From: Hydractinia symbiolongicarpus
Taxonomy: Eukaryota; Cnidaria; Hydrozoa; Anthoathecata; Hydractiniidae
Direction: 5' to 3'
Assembly: GCF_029227915.1 (NCBI RefSeq)
Contig: NC_079883.1
Coordinates: 29,390,001 to 29,454,000 of the forward strand
DNA: 64,000 nt
Shown here: piece by piece, positions 34,801 to 49,320 of the stretch
Position numbering within the stretch: position 1 is the stretch's first letter
How the letters are laid out: each line of letters starts with the position of its first letter
Notes under the pieces: generated by a model
Databases searched by the model: none
Seen by the model: the letters and a program-made list of their open reading frames with translations, nothing else
What the model was told of the DNA's origin: nothing
Translations under genes and position numbers: made by a program

Positions 34801-36300
34801 GCTGTGGTACCGTTTTATTTAAAAACTAAGTTAAATAAGTCATTTTTTACTGTGGGGCCAATCCCGGGAGTTAGTTCGCGCTGAAAAAATAGAGAGTGTT
34901 TCAAAAACTACATTTCATTGTCTTCTTGGCGGTATCAATCCGTTTGAGTTACAACGGTTGCGTCACCTATTCGTACCAACATGTATTTAGTGATATTTTT
35001 CCGATATTACTAAGTTATGTCGCTTTTAACAGTGAAACGATTGACTCTGGCACTTAATTGAAGTAACTTTGGACTGAAACCTTATAAATGTGATAAGTGA
35101 GTTAACTGGACCCCAAGAAATATCATTCTTCTTAAATTGACATGATTGCCGGAGCTCAGCGGTTACACAGGGCGCTGTGGTAGCGGTTCATTTAAAATTT
35201 TTTATAAATAATTCACTTTGTACTGTGGGATCAATCCTAGCCGTTATCGCGCGCTGAAGAAGTAGAGAAAGCTTCAATAACTACATTTCAATGACTTTCT
35301 AACGGTGCCAGTCCGTTTGAGTTACAACGGTTGCGTCACATATTCGTACCAACATGTATTTAGTGATCTTTTTCCGATATTACTAAGTTATATCGCTTTT
35401 AACAGTGAAACGATTGACTCTGGGACTTAATTGAAGTAACTTTGGACTGTAGCCTTATAAATGTGATAAGTGAGCCAACTGGACCACAAGAAATATCATT
35501 CTTCTTAATTTGACATGATTGCCGCAACTCAGCGATTACACTGGGCGCTGTGGTAGCGCTTCATTTAAATGTTCAGATAAATAAGTCACTTTGTACTGTG
35601 GGACCAATCCTAGCCGTTATCGCACGCTGAAGAAGTAGAGACAGCTTCAAAAACTACATTTGAAAGACTTTCTAACGGTATCAGTCCGTTTGAGTTACAA
35701 CGGTTGCGTCACATGTTCGCACCAACATGTAGATAGTGATTTTTTTCCGATATTACTAAAGTGTATCGCTTTTAACAGTGAAACGATTGACACTAGGAAT
35801 TAATTGAACTGATTCTGGACTGTGACCTTATAAATGTGATAAATGAGCCAATTGGCCTCCAAGAAATACCATTCTTCTTGATTTGACATGATTGCTGGAA
35901 CTCAGCGATTACACTAGGCTCTGTGGTAGCGCTTTAATTAAAATTTAAATAAAAAAGTCATTTTTTACTGTGGGACCAATCCTAGCCTTTATCGCGCACT
36001 GAAAAAATAGACACAGTTTCAAAAACTACATTTCATTGACTTTCTAACGGTATCAATCCGTTTGAGTTACAACGGTTGCACTACATATTCGTCCCCACAT
36101 GTATTTAGCGGTAGTATTCGGATGTTACTAGGTTGCATCGCTTTTAACAGTGAAACGTTTGACTGTGGGACTTAATTAGACTTTGACCTTATTAATGTGA
36201 TAAATGAGCCAGTTTGACTACAGGAAGTAATATTCTTCTTAATTTGACTTGATTGCTGGAACTGAGCGATTGCACTGGGCGCTGTGGTAGAGTTTTATTT
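28841..36300 (+). repeat. Heterogeneous satellite monomers, no clear HOR
   Basis: About 20 monomers with many private substitutions and few shared neighbours. Examples are GGTGTGAGTCCGTTTGAG near 30835, TTCACATAAATAAG near 31098, TCGCACCAACATGTAG near 35717 and AATTAGACTTTGACC near 36173. Only scattered pairwise similarities are seen, for example between the monomers near 30.7, 31.4 and 32.2 kb that carry GCGTGCTGAAGAAA. High divergence between neighbours suggests an older segment little affected by recent homogenisation. Confidence 0.6.
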
Positions 36301-39300
36301 AAAAATTAAGTTAAATAAGTCATTTTTACTGTGGGACCAATCCCAGCCGTTAGTTTGCGCTAAAGAAATAGGGACAGTTTCAAAAACTACATTTCATTGA
36401 CTTTCTAACGGTGTCAATCCGTTTGAGTTACAACGGTTGCGTCACATTTTCGTACCAACATGTATTTAGTGATATCTTTCCGATGTTACTAAGTTATATC
36501 GCTTTTAACAGTGAACCGATTAACTGTGGAACTTAATTGAACTGATTTTGGACTTTGACCTTATAAATGTGACAAATGAGCCAGTTTGCCTACAAGAAGT
36601 AACATTTTTCATAATTTGACATGATTGCTGGAAGTGAGCGATTGCACTGGGCGCTGTGGTAGCACTTCATTTAAAAATTTAAATAAAAAAGTCATTTTTT
36701 ATTGTGGGACCAATCCTAGCCGTTATCGCGCGCTGAAGAAATAGCGACAGTTTCATAAGCTACATTTCATTGACTTTTTAACGGTATCAATCCGTTTGAG
36801 TTACAACTGTTGCGTCACATATTCGTCCCCACATGTATTTAGTGATAGTATTCGGTATTGCTAGGTTGCATCGCTTTTAACAGTGAAACGATTGACTGTG
36901 GGACTTAACTGAACTGATTTTGGACTTTGACCTTATAAATGTGACAAATGAGCCAGTTTGCCTACAAGAAGTAACATTTTTCATAATTTGACATGATTGC
37001 TGGAAGTCAGCGATTGCACTGGGCGCTGTGGTAGCACTTCATTTAAAAATTTAAATAAAAAAGTCATTTTTTACTGTGGGACCAATCCTAGCCGTTATCG
37101 CGCACTGAAAAAATAGCGATAGTTTCAAAAACTACATTTCATTGACTTTCTAACGGTATCAATCCGTTTGAGTTACAACGGTTGCGTCACATATTCGTCC
37201 CCACATGTATTTAGTGATAGTGTTCGGATATTGCTAGGTTGCATCGCTTTTAACAATGAAACGATTGACTGTGGGACCTAATTGAACTAATTTTGGACTT
37301 TGACCTTATAAATGTGATAAATAAGCCAGTTTGACTACAAGAAGTAACATTTTTCTTAATTTGACATGATTGCTGGAAGTCAGCGATTGCACAGGGCGCT
37401 GTGGTAGCGTTTTAATAAAAAATTAAGTTAAAGAAGTCATTTTCTACTGTGGGGCCAATCCCAGCCATTATTTCGCGCTGAAAGAATAGGGACAGCTTCA
37501 AAAACTATCTTTCATTGACTTCTTGGCGGTATCAATCCGTTTGAGTTACAACGGTTGCGTCACATATTCGTACTAACATGTATTTAGTGATATCTTTCCG
37601 ATATTACAAAGTTATATCGCTTTTAACAGTGAAACGATTGACTGTGGAAATTAATTGAACTAACTTTGTACTGTGACCTTATGAATATGATAAATGAGCC
37701 AGTTTGACTACAAGAAGTACCATTCTTGTTAATTTGACATGATTGCAGGAACTCAGCGATTGCACTGGGCGCTGTGGTGGAGTTTTATTTAAAAATTAAG
37801 TTAAATAAGTCATTTTTACTGTGGAACCCATCCCAGCCGTTAGTTTGCGCTGAAGAAATAGGGACAGTTTTAAAAACTACATTTCATTGAATTTCTAACG
37901 GTGTCAATCCGTTTGAGTTACAACGGTTGCGTCACATTTTCGTACCAACATGTATTTAGTGATATCTTTCCGATGTTACTAAGTTATATCGCTTTTAACA
38001 GTGAAACGATTAACTGTGGAACTTAATTGAACTAACTTTGGACTGTAACCTTATGAATATGATAAATGAGACAGTTTGACTACAAGAAGTACCATTCTTC
38101 TTAATTTGACATGATTGTCGGAACTCAGCGATTACACTGGGCGCTGTGGTAGCACTTCATTTAAAAATTTAAATAAATAAGTCTTTTTTCATTGTGGGAC
38201 CAATCCTGGCCGTTAGCACGCACTGAAGAAATAGAGACATACTCAAAACCTACATTTCATTGACTTTCTAACGGTATCAATCCGTTTGAGTTTCAACGGT
38301 TGCGTCACATATTCGTACCAACATGTATTTAGCGATAGTATTCGGATATTACTAGGTTGCATTGCTTTTAACAAGGAAACGTTTGACTGTGGGACTTAAT
38401 TGAACTGATTTTGGACTTTGACCTTATAAATGTGATAAATGAGCCAGTTTGACTACAAGAAGTAACATTCTTCTTAATTTGACATGATTGCTAGCAGTCA
38501 GCGATTGCATTGGGCGCTGCGGTAGCGTTTTAATAAAAAATTAAGTTAAAGAAGTCATTTTCTACTGTGGGACCAATCCCAGCCATTATTTCGCGCTGAA
38601 AGAATAGAGACAGCTTCAAAAACTATATTTCATTGACTTCTTGGCGCTATCAATCCGTTTGAGTTACAACGGTTGCGTCACATATTCGTACCAACATGTA
38701 TTTAGTGATATCTTTCCGATATTACAAAGTTATATCGCTTTTAACAGTGAAACGATTGACTGTGGAACTTAATTGAACTAACTTTGGACTTTGACCTTAT
38801 GAATATGATAAATGAGCCAGTTTGACTACAAGAAGTACCATTCTTCTTAATTTCACATGATTGCTGGAACTCAGCGATTGCACTGGGCGCTGTGGTATAG
38901 TTTTATTTAAAAATTAAGTTAAATAAGTCATTTTTACTGTGGGACCAATCCCAGCCGTTAGTTTGCGCTAAAGAAATAGGGACAGTTTCAAAAACTACAT
39001 TTCATTGACTTTCTAACGGTGTCAATCCGTTTGAGTTACAACGGTTGCGTCACATTTTCGTACCAACATGTATTTAGTGATATGTTTTCGATGTTACTAA
39101 GTTATATCGCTTTTAACAGTGAACCGATTAACTGTGGAACTTAATTGAACTGATTTTGGACTTTGACCTTATAAATGTGACAAATGAGCCAGTTTGCCTA
39201 CAAGAAGTAACATTTTTCATAATTTGACATGATTGCTGGAAGTGAGCGATTGCACTGGGCGCTGTGGTAGCACTTCATTTAAAAATTTAAATAAAAAAGT

Positions 39301-41500
39301 CATTTTTTATTGTGGGACCAATCCTAGCCGTTATCGCGCGCTGAAGAAATAGCGACAGTTTCATAAGCTACATTTCATTGACTTTTTAACGGTATCAATC
39401 CGTTTGAGTTACAACTGTTGCGTCACATATTCGTCCCCACATGTATTTAGTGATAGTATTCGGTATTGCTAGGTTGCATCGCTTTTAACAGTGAAACGAT
39501 TTACTGTGGGACTTAACTGAACTGATTTTGGACTTTGACCTTATAAATGTGACAAATGAGCCAGTTTGCCTACAAGAAGTAACATTTTTCATAATTTGAC
39601 ATGATTGCTGGAAGTCAGCGATTGCACTGGGCGCTGTGGTAGCACTTCATTTAAAAATTTAAATAAAAAAGTCATTTTTTACTGTGGGACCAATCCTAGC
39701 CGTTATCGCGCACTGAAAAAATAGCGATAGTTTCAAAAACTACATTTCATTGACTTTCTAACGGTATCAATCCGTTTGAGTTACAACGGTTGCGTCACAT
39801 ATTCGTCCCCACATGTATTTAGTGATAGTGTTCGGATATTGCTAGGTTGCATCGCTTTTAACAGTGAAACGATTGACTGTGGGACCTAATTGAACTGATT
39901 TTGGACTTTGACCTTATAAATGTGATAAATGAGCCAGTTTGACTACAAGAAGTAACATTTTTCTTAATTTGACATGATTGCTGGAAGTCAGCGATTGCAC
40001 AGGGCGCTGTGGTAGCGTTTTAATAAAAAATTAAGTTAAAGAAGTCATTTTCTACTGTGGGACCAATCCCAGCCATTATTTCGCGCTGAAAGAATAGAGA
40101 CAGCTTCAAAAACTTTATTTCATTGACTTCTTGGCGGTATCAATCCGTTTGAGTTACAACGGTTGCGTCACATATTCGTACTAACATGTATTTAGTGATA
40201 TCTTTCCGATATTACAAAGTTATATCGCTTTTAACAGTGAAACGATTGACTGTGGAAATTAATTGAACTAACTTTGTACTGTGACCTTATGAATATGATA
40301 AATGAGCCAGTTTGACTACAAGAAGTACCATTCTTGTTAATTTGACATGATTGCAGGAACTCAGCGATTGCACTGGGCGCTGTGGTGGAGTTTTATTTAA
40401 AAATTAAGTTAAATAAGTCATTTTTACTGTGGGACCCATCCCAGCCGTTAGTTTGCGCTGAAGAAATAGGGACAGTTTTAAAAACTATATTTCATTGAAT
40501 TTCTAACGGTGTCAATCCGTTTGAGTTACAACGGTTGCGTCACATTTTCGTACCAACATGTATTTAGTGATATCTTTCCGATGTTACTAAGTTATATCGC
40601 TTTTAACAGTGAAACGATTAACTGTGGAACTTAATTGAACTAACTTTGGACTGTGACCTTATGAATATGATAAATGAGACAGTTTGACTACAAGAAGTAC
40701 CATTCTTCTTAATTTGACATGATTGTCGGAACTCAGCGATTACACTGGGCGCTGTGGTAGCACTTCATTTAAAAATTTAAATAAATAAGTCTTTTTTCAT
40801 TGTGGGACCAATCCTGGCCGTTAGCACGCACTGAAGAAATAGAGACATACTCAAAACCTACATTTCATTGACTTTCTAACGGTATCAATCCGTTTGAGTT
40901 ACAACGGTTGCGTCACATATTCGTCCCCACATGTATTTAGTGATAGTGTTCGGATATTGCTAGGTTGCATCGCTTTTAACAGTGAAACGATTGACTGTGG
41001 GACCTAATTGAACTGATTTTGGACTTTGACCTTATAAATGTGATAAATGAGCCAGTTTGACTACAAGAAGTAACATTTTTCTTAATTTGACATGATTGCT
41101 GGAAGTCAGCGATTGCACAGGGCGCTGTGGTAGCGTTTTAATAAAAAATTAAGTTAAAGAAGTCATTTTCTACTGTGGGACCAATCCCAGCCATTATTTC
41201 GCGCTGAAAGAATAGAGACAGCTTCAAAAACTATATTTCATTGACTTCTTGGCGGTATCAATCCGTTTGAGTTACAACGGTTGCGTCACATATTCGTACT
41301 AACATGTATTTAGTGATATCTTTCCGATATTACAAAGTTATATCGCTTTTAACAGTGAAACGATTGACTGTGGAAATTAATTGAACTAACTTTGTACTGT
41401 GACCTTATGAATATGATAAATGAGCCAGTTTGACTACAAGAAGTACCATTCTTGTTAATTTGACATGATTGCAGGAACTCAGCGATTGCACTGGGCGCTG
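36301..41500 (+). repeat. Seven-monomer HOR, period 2608 bp
   Basis: AAAAATTAAG with AGTTTGCGCTAAAGAAATAG at 36301 recurs at 38909. AACATTTTTCATAATTTGAC at 36601 recurs at 39209, ACAGGGCGCTGTGGTAGCG at 37391 recurs at 39999, and the AGTCTTTTTTCATTGTGGG monomer at about 38150 recurs at 40758. Every offset is 2608 bp. The copies differ at scattered positions only. Confidence 0.85.
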
Positions 41501-44500
41501 TGGTGGAGTTTTATTTAAAAATTAAGTTAAATAAGTCATTTTTACTGTGGGACCCATCCCAGCCGTTAGTTTGCGCTGAAGAAATAGGGACAGTTTTAAA
41601 AACTATATTTCATTGAATTTCTAACGGTGTCAATCCGTTTGAGTTACAACGGTTGCGTCACATTTTCGTACCAACATGTATTTAGTGATATCTTTCCGAT
41701 GTTACTAAGTTATATCGCTTTTAACAGTGAAACGATTAACTGTGGAACTTAATTGAACTAACTTTGGACTGTGACCTTATGAATATGATAAATGAGACAG
41801 TTTGACTACAAGAAGTACCATTCTTCTTAATTTGACATGATTGTCGGAACTCAGCGATTACACTGGGCGCTGTGGTAGCACTTCATTTAAAAATTTAAAT
41901 AAATAAGTCTTTTTTCATTGTGGGACCAATCCTGGCCGTTAGCACGCACTGAAGAAATAGAGACATACTCAAAACCTACATTTCATTGACTTTCTAACGG
42001 TATCAATCCGTTTGAGTTTCAACGGTTGCGTCACATATTCGTACCAACATGTATTTAGCGATAGTATTCGGATATTACTAGGTTGCATCGCTTTTAACAA
42101 GGAAACGTTTGACTGTGGGACTTAATTGAACTGATTTTGGACTTTGACCTTATAAATGTGATAAATGAGCCAGTTTGACTACAAGAAGTAACATTCTTCT
42201 TAATTTGACATGATTGCTAGCAGTCAGCGATTGCATTGGGCGCTGTGGTAGCGTTTTAATAAAAAATTAAGTTAAAGAAGTCATTTTCTACTGTGGGACC
42301 AATCCCAGCCATTATTTCGCGCTGAAAGAATAGAGACAGCTTCAAAAACTATATTTCATTGACTTCTTGGCGCTATCAATCCGTTTGAGTTACAACGGTT
42401 GCGTCACATATTCGTACCAACATGTATTTAGTGATATCTTTCCGATATTACAAAGTTATATCGCTTTTAACAGTGAAACGATTGACTGTGGAACTTAATT
42501 GAACTAACTTTGGACTTTGACCTTATGAATATGATAAATGAGCCAGTTTGACTACAAGAAGTACCATTCTTCTTAATTTCACATGATTGCTGGAACTCAG
42601 CGATTGCACTGGGCGCTGTGGTAAGGCTTCATTTAGAAATTTAGATAAATAAGTCTTTTTTCATTGTGGGACCAATCCTGGCCGTTAGCACGCACTGAAG
42701 AAATAGAGACATACTCAAAACCTACATTTCATTGACTTCTTGGCGGTATCAATCCGTTTGAGTTACAACGATTGCGTCACATATTCCTACCAACATGTAT
42801 TTAGTGATATCTTTCCGATATTACTAAGTTATATCGCTTTAAACAGTGAAACGATTGACTGTGGAACTTAATTAAACTAACTTTGGACTGTGACCTTATA
42901 AATGTGATAAGTGAGCCAACTGGAACTAAGAAATAACATTCTTCTTAATTTGACATGATTGCCGCAACTCAGCGATTACAATGGGCGCTGTGGTAGCGCT
43001 TCATTTAAAAATTTAAATAAAAAAGTCATTTTTTACTGTGGGACCAATCCTAGCCGTTATCGCGTGCAGAAGAAATAGCGACAGCTATTTCTAAAACTAC
43101 ATTTCAATGAATTTCTAACGGTATCAGTCCGTTTGAGTTTCAACGGTTGCGTCACATATTCGTCCCCACATGTATTTAGCGATAGTATTCGGATATTACT
43201 AGGTTGCATCGCTTTTAACAAGGAAACGTTTGACTGTGGGACTTAATTGAACTGATTTTGGACTTTGACCTTATAAATGTGATAAAAGAGCCATTTTGAC
43301 TACAAGAAGTAACATTCTTCCTAATTTGACATAATTGCTGGCAGTCAGCGATTGCACTGGGCGCTGTGGTAGCGTTTTAATAAAAAATTAAGTTAAAGAA
43401 GTCATTTTCTACTGTGGGACCAATCCCAGCCATTATTTCGCGCTGAAAGAATAGAGACAGCTTCAAAAACTATATTTCATTGACTTCTTGGCGCTATCAA
43501 TCCGTTTGAGTTACAACGGTTGCGTCACATATTCGTACCAACATGTATTTAGTGATATCTTTCCGATATTACAAAGTTATATCGCTTTTAACAGTGAAAC
43601 GATTGACTGTGGAACTTAATTGAACTAACTTTGGACTTTGACCTTATGAATATGATAAATGAGCCAGTTTGACTACAAGAAGTACCATTCTTCTTAATTT
43701 CACATGATTGCTGGAACTCAGCGATTGCACTGGGCGCTGTGGTAAGGCTTCATTTAGAAATTTAGATAAATAAGTCTTTTTTCATTGTGGGACCAATCCT
43801 GGCCGTTAGCACGCACTGAAGAAATAGAGACATACTCAAAACCTACATTTCATTGACTTCTTGGCGGTATCAATCCGTTTGAGTTACAACGATTGCGTCA
43901 CATATTCCTACCAACATGTATTTAGTGATATCTTTCCGATATTACTAAGTTATATCGCTTTAAACAGTGAAACGATTGACTGTGGAACTTAGTTGAACTA
44001 ACTTTGGACTGTGACCTTATAAATGTGATAAGTGAGCCAACTGGACCCAAGAAATAACATTCTTCTTAATTTGACATGATTACCGCAACTCAGCGATTAC
44101 AATGGGCGCTGTGGTAGCGCTTCATTTAAAAATTTAAATAAAAAAGTCATTTTTTACTGTGGGACCAATCCTAGCCGTTATCGCGCGCAGAAGAAATAGC
44201 GACAGCTATTTCTAAAACTACATTTCAATGACTTTCTAACGGTATCAGTCCGTTTGAGTTTCAACGGTTGCGTCACATATTCGTCCCCACATGTATTTAG
44301 CGATAGTATTCGGATATTACTAGGTTGCATCGCTTTTAGCAAGGAAACGTTTGACTGTGGGACTTAATTGAACTGATTTTGGACTTTGACCTTATAAATG
44401 TGATAAAAGAGCCAGTTTGACTACAAGAAGTAACATTCTTCCTAATTTGACATAATTGCTTGCAGTCGGCGATTGCACTGGCGCTGTGGTAGCGTTTTAA

Positions 44501-45235
44501 TAAAAAATTAAGTTAAAGAAGTCGTTTTCTACTGTGGGACTAATCCCAGCCATTATTTCGCTCTGAAGAAAGAGCGACAGCTTCAAAAACTACATTTCAA
44601 TGACTTTCTAACGGTATCAGTCCGTTTGAGTTTCAACGGTTGCGTCACATATTCGTCCCCACATGTATTTAGCGATAGTATTCGGATATTACTAGGTTGC
44701 ATCGCTTTTAACAAGGAAACGTTTGACTGTGGGACTTAATTGAACTGATTTTGGACTTTGACCTTATAAGTGTGATAAATGAGCCAGTTTGACTACAAGA
44801 AGTAACATTCTTCCTAATTTGACATGATTGCTGGCAGTCAGCGATTGCACTGGGCGCTGTGGTAGCGTTTTAATAAAAAATTAAGTTAAAGAAGTCATTC
44901 TCTACTGTGGGACCAATCCCAGCCATTATTTCGCGCTGAAAGAATAGAGACAGCTTCAAAAACTATATTTCATTGACTTCTTGGCGGTATCAATCCGTTT
45001 GAGTTTCAACGGTTGCGTCACATGATCGTACCAACATGTAGATAGTGATTTTTTTCCGATATTACAAAGTTATATCGCTTTTAACAGTGAAACGGTTGAC
45101 TGTGGAACTTAATTGAACTAACTTTGGACTTTGACCTTATGAATATGATAATTGAGCCAGTTTGACTACAAGAAGTACCATTCTTCTTAATTTGACATGA
45201 TTGCTGTAACTCAGCGATTGCACTGGGCGCTGTGG
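39999..45235 (+). repeat. Three-monomer HOR, period 1118-1121 bp
   Basis: The GCGCTGTGGTAGCGTTTTAA monomer occurs near 37.4, 38.5, 40.0, 41.1, 42.2, 43.4 and 44.5 kb, with steps of 1118, 1118, 1121 and 1120 bp across the last five. GTAAGGCTTCATTTAGAAATT at 42621 recurs at 43742. The 3-mer is nested in the 2608-bp unit to its left. CTAGCAGTCAGCGATTGCAT, a private variant, is at 38490 and 42216, 3726 bp apart, which equals 2608 plus 1118. Confidence 0.8.
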
Positions 45236-46330
45236 TAAGGCTTCAATTAGAAATTTAGAAAAATAAGTCTTTTTTCATTGTGGTACCAATCCTGGCAGTT
45301 TGCACGCGCTGAAGAAATGGAGACATTCTCAAAAACTACATTTCATTGACTTCTTGGCGGTATCAAGTCGTTTGAGTTACAACGGTTGCGTCACATATTC
45401 GTACCAACATGTATTTAGTGATATCTTTCCGATTATACTGAGTTATATCGGTTTTAACAGTGAAACGATTGACTCTGGGACTTAATTGAAGCAACTTTGG
45501 ACTGTGACCTTAAAAATGTGATAAGCAAGCCACCTGGACCCCAAGAAATATCATTCTTCTTGATTTTACATGATTGCCGGAACTCAGCGATTACACTGGG
45601 CGCTGTGGTATCACTTCATTTAAAAATTTAGATAAATAAGTCATTTTGTACTGTGGGCACAACCTAACAGTTATCGCGCACTGAAGAAGTAGAGACAGCT
45701 TCAAAAACTACATTTCATTGACTTTCTAATGGTATCAGTCGGTTTGAGTTACAACGGTTGCGTCACATATTCGTACCAACATGTAGATAGTGATTTTTTT
45801 CCGATATTACTAAGTTGTATCGCTTTTAACAGTGCAACGATTGACTCTGGGATTTAATTGAACTGATTCTGGATTTTGACCTTATCAATGTGATAAATGA
45901 GCCAATTGGACCCCAAGAAATAACATTCTTTTTAAATTGACATGATTGCTGGAATTCAGCGATTACACTAGGCTCTGTGGTAGCGCTTTATTTAAATATT
46001 TAGATAAAAAAGTCTTTTTTTACTGTGTGACCAATCCTGGCCGTTAGCACGCACTGAAGAAATAGAGACATTCTCAAAAACTACATCTCATTGACTTCTT
46101 GGCGGTATCAATCCGTTTGAGTTACAACGGTTGCGTCACAAATTCGTACCAACATGTATTAAGTGATATCTTGCCGATATTACTAAGTTATATCGCTTTT
46201 AAAAGTGAAACGATTGACTGTGGAACTTAATTGAACTAACTTTGGACAGTGACCTTATGAATGTGATAAGTGAGCCAACTGGACCCAAGAAATAACATTC
46301 TTCTTAATTTGACATGATTGCCGGAACTCA
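45236..46330 (+). repeat. Mixed satellite monomers between two HOR domains
   Basis: Three monomers with private changes, for example GGGCACAACCTAACAGTTATC near 45656 and TAAATATTTAGATAAAAAAG near 45994, separate the trimer domain from the dimer domain. The 61-codon plus-strand frame at 45300-45485 lies here and is satellite sequence, not a gene. Confidence 0.55.
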
Positions 46331-48575
46331 GCGATTACACTGGGCGCTGTGGTAGCGCTTCATTTAAAAATTTAAATAAAAAAGTTATTTTTCACTGTGG
46401 GAACAATCCTAGCCGTTATCACGCGCTGAAGAAATAGCGACAGTTTCAAAAACTACATTTCATTGCCTTTCTAACGGTATCAATCCGTTTGAGTTACAAC
46501 GGTTGCGTCACATATTCGTCCCCACATGTATTAGCGGTAGTATTCGGATATTACTAGGTTGCATCGCTTTTATCAGTGAAACGTTTGACTGTGGGACTTA
46601 ATTGAACTGATTTTGGAATTTGACTTTGTAAATGTTATAAATGAGCCAGTTTGACTACAAGTAATAACATTCTTTTTAATTTGACATAATTGCTAGAACT
46701 CAGCGATTGCACTGGTCGTTGTGGTAGCCTTTTATTTAAAAACTAAGTTAAAAAAGTAATTTTTACTGTGGGACCAATCCCAGCCGTTAGTTCGCGCTGA
46801 AGAAATAGAGACAGTTTTAAAAGCTACATTACAGTGACTTCTTGGCAGTATCAATCCGTTTGAGTTACAACGGTTGCGTCACATATTCATACCAACATGT
46901 ATTTAGTGATATTTTTCCGATATTACTAAGTTATATCGCTTTTAAAAGTGAAACGATTGACTGTGGAACTTAATTGAACTAACTTTGGACTGTGACCTTA
47001 TGAATGTGATAAGTGAGCCAACTGGACCTAAGAAATAACATTCTTCTTAATTTGACATGATTGCCGGAACTCAGCGATTACACTGGGCGCTGTGGTAGCG
47101 CTTCATTTAAAAATTTAAATAAAAAAGTTATCTTTCACTGTGGGTCCAATCCTAGCCTTTATCACGCGCTGAAGAAATAGCGACAGTTTCAAAAACTACA
47201 TTTCATTGACTTTCTAACGGTATCAATCCGTTTGAGTTACAACGGTTGCGTCACATATTCGTCCCCACATGTATTAGCGATAGTATTCGGATATTACTAG
47301 GTTACATCGCTTTTATCAGTGAAACGTTTGACTGTGGGACTTAATTGAACTGATTTTGGACTTTGACTTTATCAATGTGATAAATGAGCCAGTTTTACTA
47401 CAAGCAATAACATTCTTTTTAATTTGACATGATTGCTGGAACTCAGCGATTGCACTGGGCGTTGTGGTAGCCTTTTATTTAAAAACTAAGGTAAATAAGT
47501 CAATTTTTACTGTGGGACCTATCCCAGCCGTTAGTTCGCGCTGAAGAAATAGAGACAGTTTTAAAAACTACATTACATTGACTTCTTGGCAGTATCAATC
47601 CGTTTGAGTTACAACGGTTGCGTCACATATTCATACCAACATGTATTTAGTGATATTTTTCCGATATTACTAAGTTATTTCGCTTTTAAAAGTGAAACGA
47701 TTGACTGTGGAACTTAATTGAACTAACTTTGGACTGTGACCTTATGAATGTGATAAGTGAACCAACTGGACCCAAGAAATAACTTTCTTTTTAATTTGAC
47801 ATGATTGCCGGAACTCAGCGATTACACTGGGCGCTGTGGTAGCGCTTCATTTAAAAATTTAAATAAAAAAGTTATTTTTCACTGTGGGACCAATCCTAGC
47901 CGTTATCACGCGCTGAAGAAATAGCGACAGTTTCAAAAACTACATTTCATTGACTTTCTAACGGTATCAATCCGTTTGAGATACAACGGTTGCGTCACAT
48001 ATTCGTCCCCACATGTATTTAGCGATAGTATTCGGATATTACTAGGTTGCATTGCTTTTATCAGTGAAACGTTTGACTGTGGGACTTAATTGAACTGATT
48101 TTGGACTTTGACTTTATAAATGTGATAAATGAGCCAGTTTGACTACAAGTAATAACATTCTTTTTATTTTGACATGATTGCTGGAACTCAGCGATTGCAC
48201 TGGTCGTTGTGGTAGCTTTTTATTTAAAAACTAAGTTAAAAAAGTCAATTTTTACTGTGGGACCAATCCCAGCCGTTAGTTCGCGCTGAAGAAATAGAGA
48301 CAGTTTTAAAAGCTACATTACATTGACTTCTTGGCAGTATCAATCCGTTTGAGGTACAACGGTTGCGTCACATATTCATACCAACATGTATTTAGTGATA
48401 TTTTTCCGATATTACTAAGTTATATCGCTTTTAAAAGTGAAACGATTGACTGTGGAACTTAATTGAACTAACTTTGGACTGTGACCTTATGAATGTGATA
48501 AGTGAGCCAACTGGACCCAAGAAATAACATTCTTCTTAATTTGACATGATTGCCGGAACTCAGCGATTACACTGG

Positions 48576-48948
48576 GCGCTGTGGTAGCGCTTCATTTAAA
48601 AATTTAAATAAAAAAGTTATCTTTCACTGTGGGACCAATCTTAGCCGTTATCACGCGCTGAAGAAATAGCGACAGTTTCAAAAACTACATTTCATTGACT
48701 TTCTAACGGTATCAATCCGTTTGAGTTATAACGGTTGCGTCACATATTCGTCCTCACATGTATTTAGCGATAGTATTCGGATATTACTAGGTTGCATCGC
48801 TTTTATCAGTGAAACGTTTGACTGTGGGACTTAATTGAACTGATTTTGGACTTTGACCTTATAAATGTGATAAATGAGCCAGTTTGACTACCAGTAATAA
48901 CATTCTTTTTAATTTGACATGATTGCTGGAACTCAGCGATTGCACTGG
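48576..48948 (+). repeat. Reference monomer, right-array subtype A
   Basis: A 373-bp unit starting GCGCTGTGGTAGCGCTTC with AAATTTAAATAAAAAAG, CACGCGCTGAAGAAATAGCG, a TCGTCC(C/T)CACATGTATTTAG stretch, GATAGTATTCGGATATTAC and TTTTATCAGTGAAACGTTTG. It alternates with subtype B through about 46.3-51.7 kb. Starts of its GGTAGCGCTTC box fall at 46351, 47094, 47838, 48583 and 49328, a step of 743-745 bp. Confidence 0.85.
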
Positions 48949-49320
48949 GCGTTGTGGTAGCCTTTTATTTAAAAACTAAGTTAAATAAGTCAATTTTTAC
49001 TGTGGGACCTATCCCAGCCGTTAGTTCGCGCTGAAGAAATAGAGACAGTTTTAAAAACTACATTACATTGACTTCTTGGCAGTATCAATCCGTTTGAGTT
49101 ACAACGGTTGCGTCACATATTCATACCAACATGTATTTAGTGATATTTTTCCGATATTACTAAGTTATTTCGCTTTTAAAAGTGAAACGATTGACTGTGG
49201 AACTTAATTGAACTAACTTTGGACTGTGACCTTATGAATGTGATAAGTGAACCAACTGGACCCAAGAAATAACTTTCTTTTTAATTTGACATGATTGCCG
49301 GAACTCAGCGATTACACTGG
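48949..49320 (+). repeat. Reference monomer, right-array subtype B
   Basis: A 372-bp unit starting GCGTTGTGGTAGCC with TTTTATTTAAAAACTAAG, ACATTACATTGACTTCTTGG, TTCATACCAACATG, GTGATATTTTTCCG and TTTTAAAAGTGAAACGATTG. The start-box dyad seen in A is lost here. A plus B make the 745-bp dimer. Confidence 0.85.
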
